The translations under genes were made by a program, and so were the position numbers. The notes below the pieces were generated by a model. The model was not told the DNA's origin. It worked only from the letters and a program-made list of their open reading frames with translations, and did not search any database. Below, one piece after another: positions 33,701 through 42,850 of a stretch of DNA of 64,000 nt. Source of the DNA: Cryptomeria japonica (taxonomy: Eukaryota; Streptophyta; Pinopsida; Cupressales; Cupressaceae); NCBI RefSeq assembly GCF_030272615.1, contig NC_081412.1, forward strand, positions 141,774,747 through 141,838,746, read 5' to 3'. Each line of letters starts with the position of its first letter. Position 1 is the stretch's first letter.

Positions 33701-34113
33701 CTTTACTGCATCTTTTGTGATTTTTTGAACTGAGTCCAACCAGAAGAATGCACCATGTACCCTTCTTAGTACTATCCTTATAACATCCTTGGGAAAATCT
33801 GGGATACTGAGAATTTTAGTGAAACCTAGGGTTTCAACTATCTTGTGTTCAGGTTTGATATTTTTGGTTTCATCCCAAATTACAGATTTATACATATTCT
33901 TAATTTCCTCATCACCTAATTCTTCTATATGATAGTGTATATACATTCGAAGGTCTTTAGCAAAAACTACTCCCTTAGGAATTTTAGAAAATGCACCAAT
34001 GTCATCATCTTTCTTAGCAATTCGGGAATTAATTGGAATACAGGTCTAGGGCATTTAATAACTTTGACAATATTAGGGTTTGCAATGAATTCAGGAGCAG
34101 ATGAAGAAGCCAT
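30751..34113 (-). pseudogene. NA-1 ORF2, long unrecognised protein, frameshifted
   Basis: The proposed start at 34113 gives MASSSAPEFIANPN. A conserved-looking helical region follows (33946-32856): YIHYHIEELGDEEIKNMYK, GAFFWLDSVQKITKDAVKVV, LINLAG-like and FGNLLVCLMLHITKQVP segments. A basic stretch RKRVKKVEATTRKGT and a Lys-rich middle come next. Further blocks at 32545-32156, 31987-31724 and 31678-31109 are rich in Glu, Lys and Ile, probably coiled. The frame changes at least three times and several stops occur. Total length would be about 1100 residues. There is no RT, integrase or protease motif. The N-terminal part loosely recalls plant transposon-associated domains, but I cannot assign it; function unknown. 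Confidence 0.6.
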
Positions 34114-34407
34114 GGTTATAAATACCTTTATCTGCCTTAAGGAATGATTGCTTCACTTCTTTGCTTGGAATACCTTCGCTCAGGAATTTTTGCGCTCTTG
34201 AAGATTTGAATGCTCGATGAAATGAAAATGGAGCCAAAACATTTGTTTTATAGTGTTAATTTCACCAACCACCATATTTAATGCTTACTGGTTAAGTAAT
34301 GACTTAACTTATCTGCCGGTATAGAAGTAATTTCAACTTCTCACCATCAACCGAGGGAATAATAGCATGTTTCACATTTGATTGCTAAACCCTCAAAGGA
34401 TTTTTCT
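34114..34407 (-). other. Spacer between NA-1 ORF1 and ORF2
   Basis: 294 bases, non-coding. I see no promoter or other defined element. Confidence 0.5.
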
Positions 34408-35520
34408 TCAGTTAGATGAAGAGTCTCCTACCGGTGGAGTGTTACTCTGTTCTACCGGTGGAGGAGTATTCCTATCAACATTTAGATCTGACTTTCTGAT
34501 CCATTGTTTTGAGAATTCTTGCTTTACCTCTTCAACCTTTTCTTTACCCTTCAAACTAGCACCATTGTTATTTGCCAGTGATGCCTTACTTCTACAGAAT
34601 TTTGCAATATGTCCAATCTTGTTACAAGCATAACAGGTCACATTATTTTTTTGAATAGCTTTCCCATATCCTATGTCGGTTTGTGTTGTGCATTGGTTAG
34701 ATAAATGTCCAAATCTCCCACAAACATAACATCTTACATTCATTCTGCAATTCTCTGAATTATGACCAATTTTGTTGCATTTGGAACATTGACCGATGGG
34801 TGTATTAGTGTTTTGATAATTTCTGGATCTACACTGATTTGTTCTATGACCATACTTATTACAGTTAAAGCATTTGCCATTAAATTTATAAGCATTTGGT
34901 TGCCTTACCGGTTTGCTATGATCATGTGTGTTTGCTGTATCGAAGCTTTCACCAACTTCAAAGCCAATGCCATTTGTATCACCGTTAGGTTTCTGATTCT
35001 TCAGCATGTCACCAAGTTCTTCTGAGCTTTTCTTGAATTTCTCCTTGTGTTGATTTGCCATAGCCAGTTCTCTTTCCAAGATACCTTTCTGTCTCATGAG
35101 TTTATTTGAGTCATTTTGTGTATGCATCGGATCTGTCTTCAACATATCATTTTCATGACTAAGTCTTGTATTTGTATTTTCAACAGCATTCAGTCTTCTA
35201 GTTAGGTCTTCTTCATTTTTCTTCCTATCTTCAATTTCTTTGCAAAATCTCATAGTCATATCCTGTATCTCATTCTTTGTTGCCATGTTTTCTTGTTTCA
35301 GCTTATTTATCAGATCATTAAGAGTTTCCTTTTCATCATTCTCATTTTGCATGTTTTCACAAAGTTCTCTTCTCTTGTTTCTTGCAATGGTAAGATTTTC
35401 TTGAAGTGCTTGAATAATATCCTGTGTAGCCTTTAGATCATCTTCAAGTTTGATAGTTTTCAACTTTTCTGCATTATAGTCTGAGAGAGCTTCTTCTAAT
35501 TGCTTCATCAAGTTTTCCAT
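34408..35520 (-). CDS. NA-1 ORF1: coiled-coil protein with four CCHC zinc knuckles
   Basis: Intact, 370 residues from the ATG at 35520 (MENLMKQLEE). Residues 1-175 are a heptad-rich coiled coil (Lys/Glu/Asn/Leu). Four CX2CX4HX4C knuckles follow: CFNCNKYGHRTNQC (217-230), CSKCNKIGHNSENC (245-258), CYVCGRFGHLSNQC (264-277) and CYACNKIGHIAKFC (296-309). The tail is Pro/Ser-rich. It starts only about 60 bases after the primer-binding site, where copia elements place gag, so it is probably a gag-like nucleocapsid protein that binds the NA-1 RNA. Copia gag normally has one knuckle and a UBN2 core, and no such core is seen here. It is intact although the surrounding elements are broken. ORF2 follows after about 290 bases. 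Confidence 0.85.
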   Translation of the reverse strand: MENLMKQLEEALSDYNAEKLKTIKLEDDLKATQDIIQALQENLTIARNKRRELCENMQNENDEKETLNDLINKLKQENMATKNEIQDMTMRFCKEIEDRKKNEEDLTRRLNAVENTNTRLSHENDMLKTDPMHTQNDSNKLMRQKGILERELAMANQHKEKFKKSSEELGDMLKNQKPNGDTNGIGFEVGESFDTANTHDHSKPVRQPNAYKFNGKCFNCNKYGHRTNQCRSRNYQNTNTPIGQCSKCNKIGHNSENCRMNVRCYVCGRFGHLSNQCTTQTDIGYGKAIQKNNVTCYACNKIGHIAKFCRSKASLANNNGASLKGKEKVEEVKQEFSKQWIRKSDLNVDRNTPPPVEQSNTPPVGDSSSN

Positions 35521-35577
35521 CTCTACCGATGTCAAGATCTTCCTCAAGCTGTTAGGCTTCTGAAAATAGAGAACCAG

Positions 35578-35589
35578 GCTCTGATACCA
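35578..35589 (-). other. NA-1 primer-binding site (tRNA-iMet)
   Basis: The minus strand reads TGGTATCAGAGC, a perfect initiator-Met site, two bases inside the 5' LTR boundary. Confidence 0.9.
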
Positions 35590-35591
35590 AT

Positions 35592-36383
35592 TGTTAGGAT
35601 TCCCAAAGATACTGAGAGGGGGGGGTGAATCAGTATTTAACTAGTTAATGAATTTACTTGATTTAAAACATGAAATGCATATCAATACCATGTACCGGTA
35701 AACCAGAAATAATGCAATAAATAGGAATAACAAAAAACACATGAAAAGCACACCATAACACAATAGTTTAATGAGGAAACTTAGTGTGGGAAAAACCTCG
35801 GTGGGATTTGTGACCCACAATATTCTCTTATTGGCCAATAAGTGAATATTACTCTTACAATAGGGGCCTGCACATGCAGGAAGGCCAAGTGCCTAGAACT
35901 CACTGCTCAATTACAAAATGGGAAGTCTCATTGACTTACATAATAGATTATGTAAATCCAATATCTTGTACTCCTTCAAAATAGCATCTACTATGCTAGA
36001 TCCAGTTCTGGTTTTAGCTCTGCTTCATACATAAACCCTTAACCTATATTTCACATATTAGGTCTACCTTATTTCGCCTATCCACTTCCTTTTTTAAAAA
36101 TGTTCTATAATGATCTCATACATATATGAGTAACTTTACAACTTGCCAAGTCGGCTTACAATGATTTTACAATTAATTACAAAATATATTATAAACAAAA
36201 TTCCTATTGGCTTGGGTGTCGGTATACTTCCTTTCACCGCCAGTGTCTTGTGTGCTAGTTTAGAGTCTATCATTGCTGGTGCCGGTAAATTGTCTTGCCG
36301 GTATCATATGATTGCAAGGTTGCCATCAATGACAAAACCTTCAATCACCTACAATATCTCATTGGAGTGTGCAGTTGCCAACA
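35592..36383 (-). repeat. NA-1 right (5') LTR
   Basis: From TGTTAGGATTCCC at 35592 to GTTGCCAACA at 36383; 792 bp, colinear with 29750-30541. Confidence 0.92.
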
Positions 36384-36562
36384 AAAACACTTGAGACCTT
36401 TGCTCTTGGTGGAATACCCTAGGAATATTCCCTCATCACATTTTGCATCAAACTTGTTTTGGTGTTCACTTCTCTTGATATAACACTTGCTACCAAATAC
36501 TCTAAAGTAGCTTACTACTGGATTCTTACCGGTCCAATACTCATAAGGAGTTTTATCCTTAC
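36384..36562 (-). pseudogene. pol: Copia-2 integrase, C-terminal fragment between NA-1 and Tat-2
   Basis: The minus strand is open: KDKTPYEYWTGKNPVVSYF, then FGSKCYIKR, FDAKCDEGIFLGYS and TKSKGLKC. This is the copia integrase C-terminus. To the right it continues beyond Tat-2 at 54960, to the left beyond NA-1 at 29744, and both joins are in frame. Confidence 0.88.
36558..36562. repeat. Target-site duplication CTTAC of Tat-2 (left copy)
   Basis: CTTAC at 36558-36562 recurs at 54955-54959, outside the TGTAGAC...GCACACA ends of Tat-2. Confidence 0.92.
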
Positions 36563-38041
36563 TGTAGACATATAAAAATGACCATATTCCTAAATGAATA
36601 TTTAATGTTCATTTTATTCTCATTCCTCTATTTAGTTAAATCTAATTTAATTAAATCATCTACATTCTTCTATTTAATCAAATAAATTATTTAGTTTATT
36701 TAGTTAAATTCACTAAAGCCTTTTACATCATTTAATTGAATAAATCATTTTATTTAATTAAATCCCTTCTTCTTAGTTTTAATGAAATTTACATTTAATT
36801 AATAGTTTATCCCAAATTGAATAAATCTAATTTATTTAATTTCCCAATTTACAACCAAATTGAAATAAAGCAATTTATTTTAATTAATCCTATTATCCCT
36901 CATCCACTTGCATTTTCCTACATCTCCCACTTGCATCCTAACCCTATTCCTAATTTCTTCTAGAATCCATCTAATCCTAATCAATTAAACTAAACCCATC
37001 CATTATCCCTTTTCCCTAAATTTGAGGTCACTTCTTAAATTTGGAGTAAAGTTTTCAAAAGGCATTAAAGCCTTTATTCCTTCAACAAGCTAACTTTTTG
37101 AATACCCGCAAATTTGGAAGGACTCTTACAAATTTGTCCCTAAAGTATTCAAACCATTAATGGTTAACTAACCCTTAGTGGCATGGTTAGAGACTTTTTG
37201 ACTAACTTAACCTCCTTCTAACCTAGGGGTCTCATCAAGTATTCGTTGCTTTGACCATGGTTATCCCTTTAACCCTTGTACAAGAGTTTATCCCTTGGGT
37301 AAAAGCTTTATCCATTAGATAACCCTAACGTAACCTTAACCCTTACCTCCTAAGGTAACCATGAGGTCTTCTCAAGCATTTAATGCTTCTTTCATCTCCT
37401 CTTAAGCAGTCTTATGTTGACAATTGTCACCATTTCATTGGTGAAAATTGTAAACATGGATTGATAACTTTCAATCCCGACCCTTGATTTACTCCGTCAA
37501 TCTTGACCATCCATTCCCCTATTTTCACTATAAATAGAGCTCTCATTCCTCCATTTTAAGGATCCATGCAAGCTTTTAGTATCTCATTTATGCTCAAATT
37601 TATCAATATGTCTAGCTTCTCTTTATAATAGGAATGAATCTAATAAAATTTTTAGAGTATTTCCTTTATCATTAGCTTAGATCATTAACTAGTATACCAT
37701 GTTAGGATAGTATTGCTACTAACCTTGTCATCTTATAATATAGTTTATTGCATTTGTAGAATCATGCATAGATAGGATGAATTTCATAATTAAGTCAATC
37801 ATAAGCATCCCTCATTCTTTCATTCATCATCCCTAAGCCACTTTGCTCAGTGATCTGAGAGCAAAGAAATTGGCTTGAGGGACCTTGTGAGATAGAGAAC
37901 CATGGAACCAACCTTGGGAAGTTGAGTCATTATTCATGACTTGATAACTTGCACCAATAAGTCCCGTGGGTGTGTGAGAAAGCCTTTTTGAGACCACATA
38001 TTCACCTTTTAAGTTTCATTGACCTGCTTTTCCCGCACACA
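36563..38041 (+). repeat. Tat-2 left (5') LTR
   Basis: From TGTAGACATATAAAAATG to TTCCCGCACACA. The first 300 bases are rich in TTTAATTAAAT words. A TATA box is at 37529. Confidence 0.93.
37529..37537 (+). promoter_or_regulatory. TATA box of the Tat-2 5' LTR
   Basis: TATAAATAG, followed by a pyrimidine-rich stretch. The same element is conserved at 54442-54450. It probably drives the genomic RNA. Confidence 0.65.
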
Positions 38042-38045
38042 TTTC

Positions 38046-38063
38046 TGGCGCCCACCATGCGGC
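38046..38063 (+). other. Tat-2 primer-binding site
   Basis: TGGCGCCCACCATGCGGC begins four bases after the LTR end. Position and TGG start fit; the tRNA is not identified. Confidence 0.7.
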
Positions 38064-38129
38064 ACTACCCCATTAGTCAAATCGGTTTTTAAAAATAAGC
38101 ACTTTTGTAGGTACGTGGGAAATAGGAAT

Positions 38130-38384
38130 TAGCATGTAGGGAACATCCCTTAGTGCATTTGGTTAATATTCTAGTGCATCTGGCTCATTGTTTAGCGTGT
38201 GGGACTCATTCCCCAGCGCATGGAGACCATATCTTAGCACATCATCTTTCTAACATTTTCCTGTAGGTCTCGGTGCGGGAGAATAATAGGGCAGTGCATT
38301 TGGAAAATAGTTCAGTGCGTCGGGTCTGTTCGATAGTGCGTCTCGGCTATCTTATAGCGCGTACAGTTTATTCTGTAGCGCATC
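38130..38384 (+). repeat. 21-bp phased TAGYGCRT array, first block (6 + 6 copies)
   Basis: Words related to TAGTGCAT/TAGCGCAT start at 38130, 38151, 38172, 38193, 38214 and 38235. After a 36-base step they start at 38271, 38292, 38313, 38334, 38355 and 38376. Every step within a block is exactly 21 bases, while the 13 bases between words vary freely. Confidence 0.9.
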
Positions 38385-39910
38385 ACAGATAGAGGCAAAA
38401 TTTAAAAAAAAATTGTAACCGAATTTGAAACTCGACTTGTTGAAGTCCACAAAATCTATAGGTTCTTCTAACTGTTTTACTTGGTGTTTTGGAGGTTTTT
38501 TTGACAAGTTTATTGCAGATGAGAGCTTAGTTTTATTTCTAGAATCCTAAATAGTTTAAATTTTTGCTAAATTATTTACGTTAGTTAGAATTTAGAGTTT
38601 TTTTTAAATTCTTGTTGGATAAAATTAAACTCACTTTGTTTTGGCTTTAAAAAGAACCATAAAACAATCCTTTTTGCTTTTCCTAGGAAGACAAAATCTT
38701 CAATTGGGTTTTAAAAAGAACAAAAGAAATTTTTCAATTTTTGCAAGCAAAGGGCTTAAAAAAAACTTCACCATCCTTTGGTGCATAAAAGGATCCATTT
38801 TTTATGTTTTGCAAAGTAAAAAATCACACAAGTCCAAAAGTCATTTGCAACTAAATAAGGAAGATCTTCCCCTTTCAAATCAATTTCTTTTGTTGATCAA
38901 GCATCGCATTTATTTTGTTGACCAGGTTCCTTTTCAATAGATCAAAAAATCATTACCTTTAAAGGATAAAATAAACACCATGTTTTCGTGGACCAACATC
39001 TCCATATAGAGTTAGTAAATCACTACTTTGAAAGGCTAAAAAGAACTTGTGTGCTTTGTCTCGAAAGTGGAAGGTATACGCTCTCCCCCTAACTAGGTGA
39101 TCAAAAAGCCAGACCACTCTTATGCTTTCAGTCATACAACATTTAAATCCTTTAGCAGACCTGCCTTCCCGAGGGGTTAAAAAACTCTTAAAGCCATTTT
39201 TGGCCGGTGTGAAGGGAATGACCTAAGTGGGAAACGACTTTGAAGCCAAGTGTTCCAACCCACTATAATCAAAAGTGGAAAGTGACGAAAGTCCTTTTCA
39301 ACAGTTGTGCACAATGATTAGCCTTCCCCCAGTATCCTTGAGATACGTAAATCCTTTGTTCTAAAGGTTGGGAAGCCTCCTGAGGGAGTTTATCACTGAC
39401 GGCCAAATAGGAAGCCTGATTACGAACCTTAGCATAGAAACTTTGAGCCGAGTCAGTATCTAGACATTTGTAGTATCATAGTGCAAGGGTGGGGAAGAAT
39501 CTACCCCCAAGATCGCTCACCATATATCTCCCAAGATAACTACTCAATTGTGAAGCAATTCACTTTGAGTTAATTTCTGGCAAAAGGCAAAAAAATGGGT
39601 GCCCCCTAGGGGGTGACACGGTTGTTTGAGCTGACGCAGTATCGAGACTAGTGGGCTATGATATTACTTATGACCTTTGAATAAAGCATTTGACTGAATT
39701 ACTTGTTGTATCTAAACCTGTTAAAAACATTGGGGATTTGAACACATCCTTGCAGAACATACACTCATTGTTTAGATTAAGCAAAATGGTTATCTCTTTG
39801 GTGCTATGTCTTCATTTGTTACTTCAGAAAATCATCTATCATCCTTGAAAACTCAAAACAAAATTTTAAAGATCACAGAAAAGCAACCAAGTCAAACTAT
39901 TAGGGTAGTT

Positions 39911-40253
39911 TAGCGCGTAAGAGCAACCTCTTAATGTGTAGAAACCATCTTTTAGCACATTGGACCTTTCTCTTAGCGCATTAAGGCTTAACGTTAGCGC
40001 TTCACCAGAATCCAAAACTAGCAGTTTCAAGTAGTGCATTTTGAAAATAGTTTAGCACGTGGAAATCAAACCTTAGCGCGTAGGGTTTAACAGTTGGCGC
40101 ATTGGCAACCCATATTGGCGCATAACATTTCGAACTGGGACAAAATCAAAATAATCTAATTAGCACGTAACAGGGGGCAGCTTAGCTTGTGGAGTCTTTT
40201 CTCTAGCGCTTTGAGAACTTTCTATAGTGCATTGCATCTTTGCTTTAGCGCAT
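39911..40253 (+). repeat. 21-bp phased TAGYGCRT array, second block (5 + 5 + 5 copies)
   Basis: Words start at 39911, 39932, 39953, 39974 and 39995; then 40032, 40053, 40074, 40095 and 40116; then 40161, 40183, 40204, 40225 and 40246. Steps are 21 bases (one is 22) within modules, and 37 and 45 between modules. The sequence between words is not conserved. Confidence 0.9.
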
Positions 40254-40687
40254 AGCCAAAACCAAAAAAATATGGGGCAAAACAGAGGTCATTTTTGAAA
40301 ATTTTGAAAATAATTCGAGAAGCTTTCCTTCCTCAGCTTGAACTTCATCAAACAGAAAACCAAAAATAGAGTATCAAAAAATATTTCCAAAGCAAGTTTT
40401 CCATTGAACAAAGTTGTCCAAAATCTGAAAATAGTCGCAAGATAACACATCTCTCCTATCGAAATCAGGAAACCTCATCACAAGTATCAAACAGGTCCTT
40501 CAATCAAATGGATTTCTATCCCAAAACACATTTGTTTTAAAACTCTAAGTTGTCAAATCAAGTTTCCATATCAAGAAAGCTCATATTCCATATCATTTGA
40601 CACACTTTGTCGTATATAAAGTAAAACTTGAGTTTCCAAAACAAGCTAAACTAAATCCAAAACAAATCAAAGGAAACCATTGATCGC

Positions 40688-41080
40688 TTGTGCATGACTA
40701 ATCCTCATATTCTGAGAAGAAAGAGTATTTATCATAACATTAAGTTGAAGAAACAACAACCTAGTTCTTTGAAACTTGCCAAAAGAAATAAGTTTTTATA
40801 CATCAATCGCCAACTCTTCAAATCTCATCGCACATTCCTTCATCATATATGCTTGTATCTTCAAGACAAAACCAACAAATTTGACAAGGAACCATTGAGG
40901 AGTAGAGCATTCTGTCAAAAATCAGCATTCAGTCAATCCATAAATCAAGGAGGGAAGATCAATCCAGCCTTCTTTCCCGACGAGTACATCACTTATAACA
41001 TACCCCGATTTGAATCACCAATCCCTGAACAACACATCGAAGAGGAGTTCATCCCCTTTGTCACAAATTTTTTTTACTAT
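40688..41080 (+). other. Open frame reading into Tat-2 gag
   Basis: The frame is open for about 131 codons before the likely gag Met at 41081. It is Lys/His/Phe-rich and has no recognisable domain. It could be an N-terminal extension of gag or chance; nothing comparable was recognised in Tat-1. Confidence 0.35.
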
Positions 41081-42850
41081 ATGCCCACTATTACTCGCTC
41101 TCAATGAAATAAACAAAGCAAAATGCAACCAGAATCTAACATGAATCAGAGATTATCAAATCCTTTCAAGGGTTTGAATCTAGAGGACACTGAAATTTCT
41201 AAGGAACTCCTTCAAGAGTGTCAAGAAAGCATGTCATTTCAAAGACTTGTGGAAAGGCTCATGGAAAATGACAAAGAAAAATATATTCTCATGCTCACAA
41301 GCAAAGGAGATAAACTTCCTGAAGATTTGGACACTGACATTTTTAGAACAAGATCTCGACATTATGAATATCAAGAATGACAAAGAGAGGAAGAAGCCCG
41401 TGACCCTAAACAAAACATACATGAACAAAATCTACTAGAACAGAACTTGCCCAAGCAAGACATCGCTGAGCAAAACATCCCCGAACCAAACATACCATTC
41501 CACACACCATTTCAGCTAAGAACTAAAATAAGGGAATAACCCTTCCCTCGGCAAAATAATGCACCTTTGATTGCTCTCACTCAAAAAATGCAAATGTTAC
41601 AAAGACAAATGCAAGACATGCAACAAGGGACAATATTACAGTACTCCTTAACTAAAATTTGTCTTTTCTTTTTGACAGACGATTAAACATGGTGCCTTTT
41701 TCCCCAAATTCAGACATTCCAAAATTTGACAAATATGATGGGAAAAGCAATCCTCGTGATCATGTTTGAGAATTTTGTACCACGAGTCTTGAATTCGCCC
41801 ATGATGACACCTATTTAATGAGGTTATTCCCCAAAAGCTTGGGAGGGAAAACAATGGAATGGTTATCCAAAATCACACCCCCCATCAGATCATTCGATGA
41901 ATTAGTCAACAAATTCATAACTCAATATTCCTATAACATTCAGCATGCTATCACCATGTTAGATGTCTATAACACCAAATAGAAAAACAATGAAATATTC
42001 ATGGTATTCCTTCAACGTTGGCAATGTATAGTTTCAAGATATCCTCGAGATGTGCCTGAAAAGGAAAAGATGGAGATTTTCATTGACAACTTGAATAGTG
42101 AGATGAGTTACATACTCAAACTTCAGTGCATACCGTCTTTTTCCAAATTGATTGAGAATGGCATTCAAGTAGAAGAGGCACGTGTCAAGAAAGGAACATT
42201 AAAATTTTTCAATGAAGGAACAAGTTCATTCAATTACAATAACCAAAACAACAACAACTTAGACAAATCTAGATTCTGGACCAGAAACAAAAACACTGGA
42301 AATGAAGGAGGAAATGAATCAAATGATCCAAAATCCAAGCAACCGGTATTGGCATTATTAGGTAATCCTCAAGCTATAAAGAATCCCAAAGGTGCTAACC
42401 AAGGCACTAACACTCATGCACTGAATACCAATCAAGATCAACTCAACACAAATAACACCAACAATACCAAAACAATAATACCAATCGAGGACCTAATCCA
42501 AACTCACGGGGTAATGCAAACAACTTTCCAAACCACATTTACACACCATTGGGGCAATCACTGGAGTCAGCATTCAGAGAACTCTTGGCAAACAAAATTA
42601 TCTCCTTACCAACGAACAACAACTTTGAACCACAAATCAAACCACCTTGGTGGAATGACTCACACTTTTGTGATTTTCATCACAACAAAGGTCATCAAAC
42701 AAATGATTGCATGACGATGAAAAACATTGTTCAAGACATGATTGATAGAGGCGATTTAATAGTCGATGGTCTCAAGACAAATGGTGACCATGGAGCCTTT
42801 AAGAATCCTCTTCCAAACTACAACAAGGATGAAGCTTCAACATTGAATGA
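41081..42850 (+). pseudogene. gag: Tat-2 gag
   Basis: The likely start at 41081 gives MPTITRSQ, then a TGA (Arg or Gln codon expected). A short acidic region (41123-41380) and a repeated EQN(I/L)PE-type stretch follow. The gag core at about 41690-42190 lies in another frame: SNPRDHV, TMEWLSKITPPIRSFDELV and YNIQHAITMLDVYN, ending with EMSYILKLQCIPSFSKLIE. An Asn-rich linker follows, in whose AAC/AAT tract (about 42440-42480) the frame changes again. The knuckle FCDFHHNKGHQTNDC is at about 42668-42712. Gag forms the particle and packages RNA. Two frame changes and several stops make it dead. Confidence 0.83.

Larger units (their letters stand above)
29750..36383 (-). mobile_element. NA-1, non-autonomous LTR retrotransposon with two non-pol ORFs
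   Basis: The element is 6634 bp with two 792-bp LTRs, a perfect tRNA-iMet-type primer-binding site and a polypurine tract identical to that of Copia-3. Its interior shows no protease, RT, RNase H or integrase motif on either strand. It carries an intact coiled-coil/zinc-knuckle ORF right after the primer site and a long second ORF. The U5 block and G-run block of its LTRs match those of Copia-2 and Copia-3, so a copia element probably supplied RT and integrase in trans. About 20 differences are seen by eye in the first 230 LTR bases. I do not recognise a described family. Confidence 0.85.
38064..40687 (+). other. Tat-2 untranslated leader
   Basis: It contains two sets of phased 21-bp words (38130-38384 and 39911-40253) separated by about 1.5 kb of plain sequence. 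The open frame at 38641-38940 is Lys/Phe-rich and unlike any known protein, and I do not call it a gene. Confidence 0.65.

Noticed and set aside
30751-34113. Envelope-like gene in NA-1
   Set aside because: No signal peptide or transmembrane segments are visible; the sequence is charged and coil-rich.
37501-37560. Host gene promoter
   Set aside because: The TATAAATAG element is duplicated in both Tat-2 LTRs and is the LTR promoter.
38130-40253. CRISPR-like regular spacing
   Set aside because: The words are 8 bases with 13-base gaps, degenerate, in a plant retrotransposon leader; no cas genes or palindromic 25-40 bp repeats.
40688-41107. Possible separate gene or envelope-like ORF before Tat-2 gag
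   Set aside because: No membrane segment or known domain; it reads straight into the gag start, so leader read-through is simpler.
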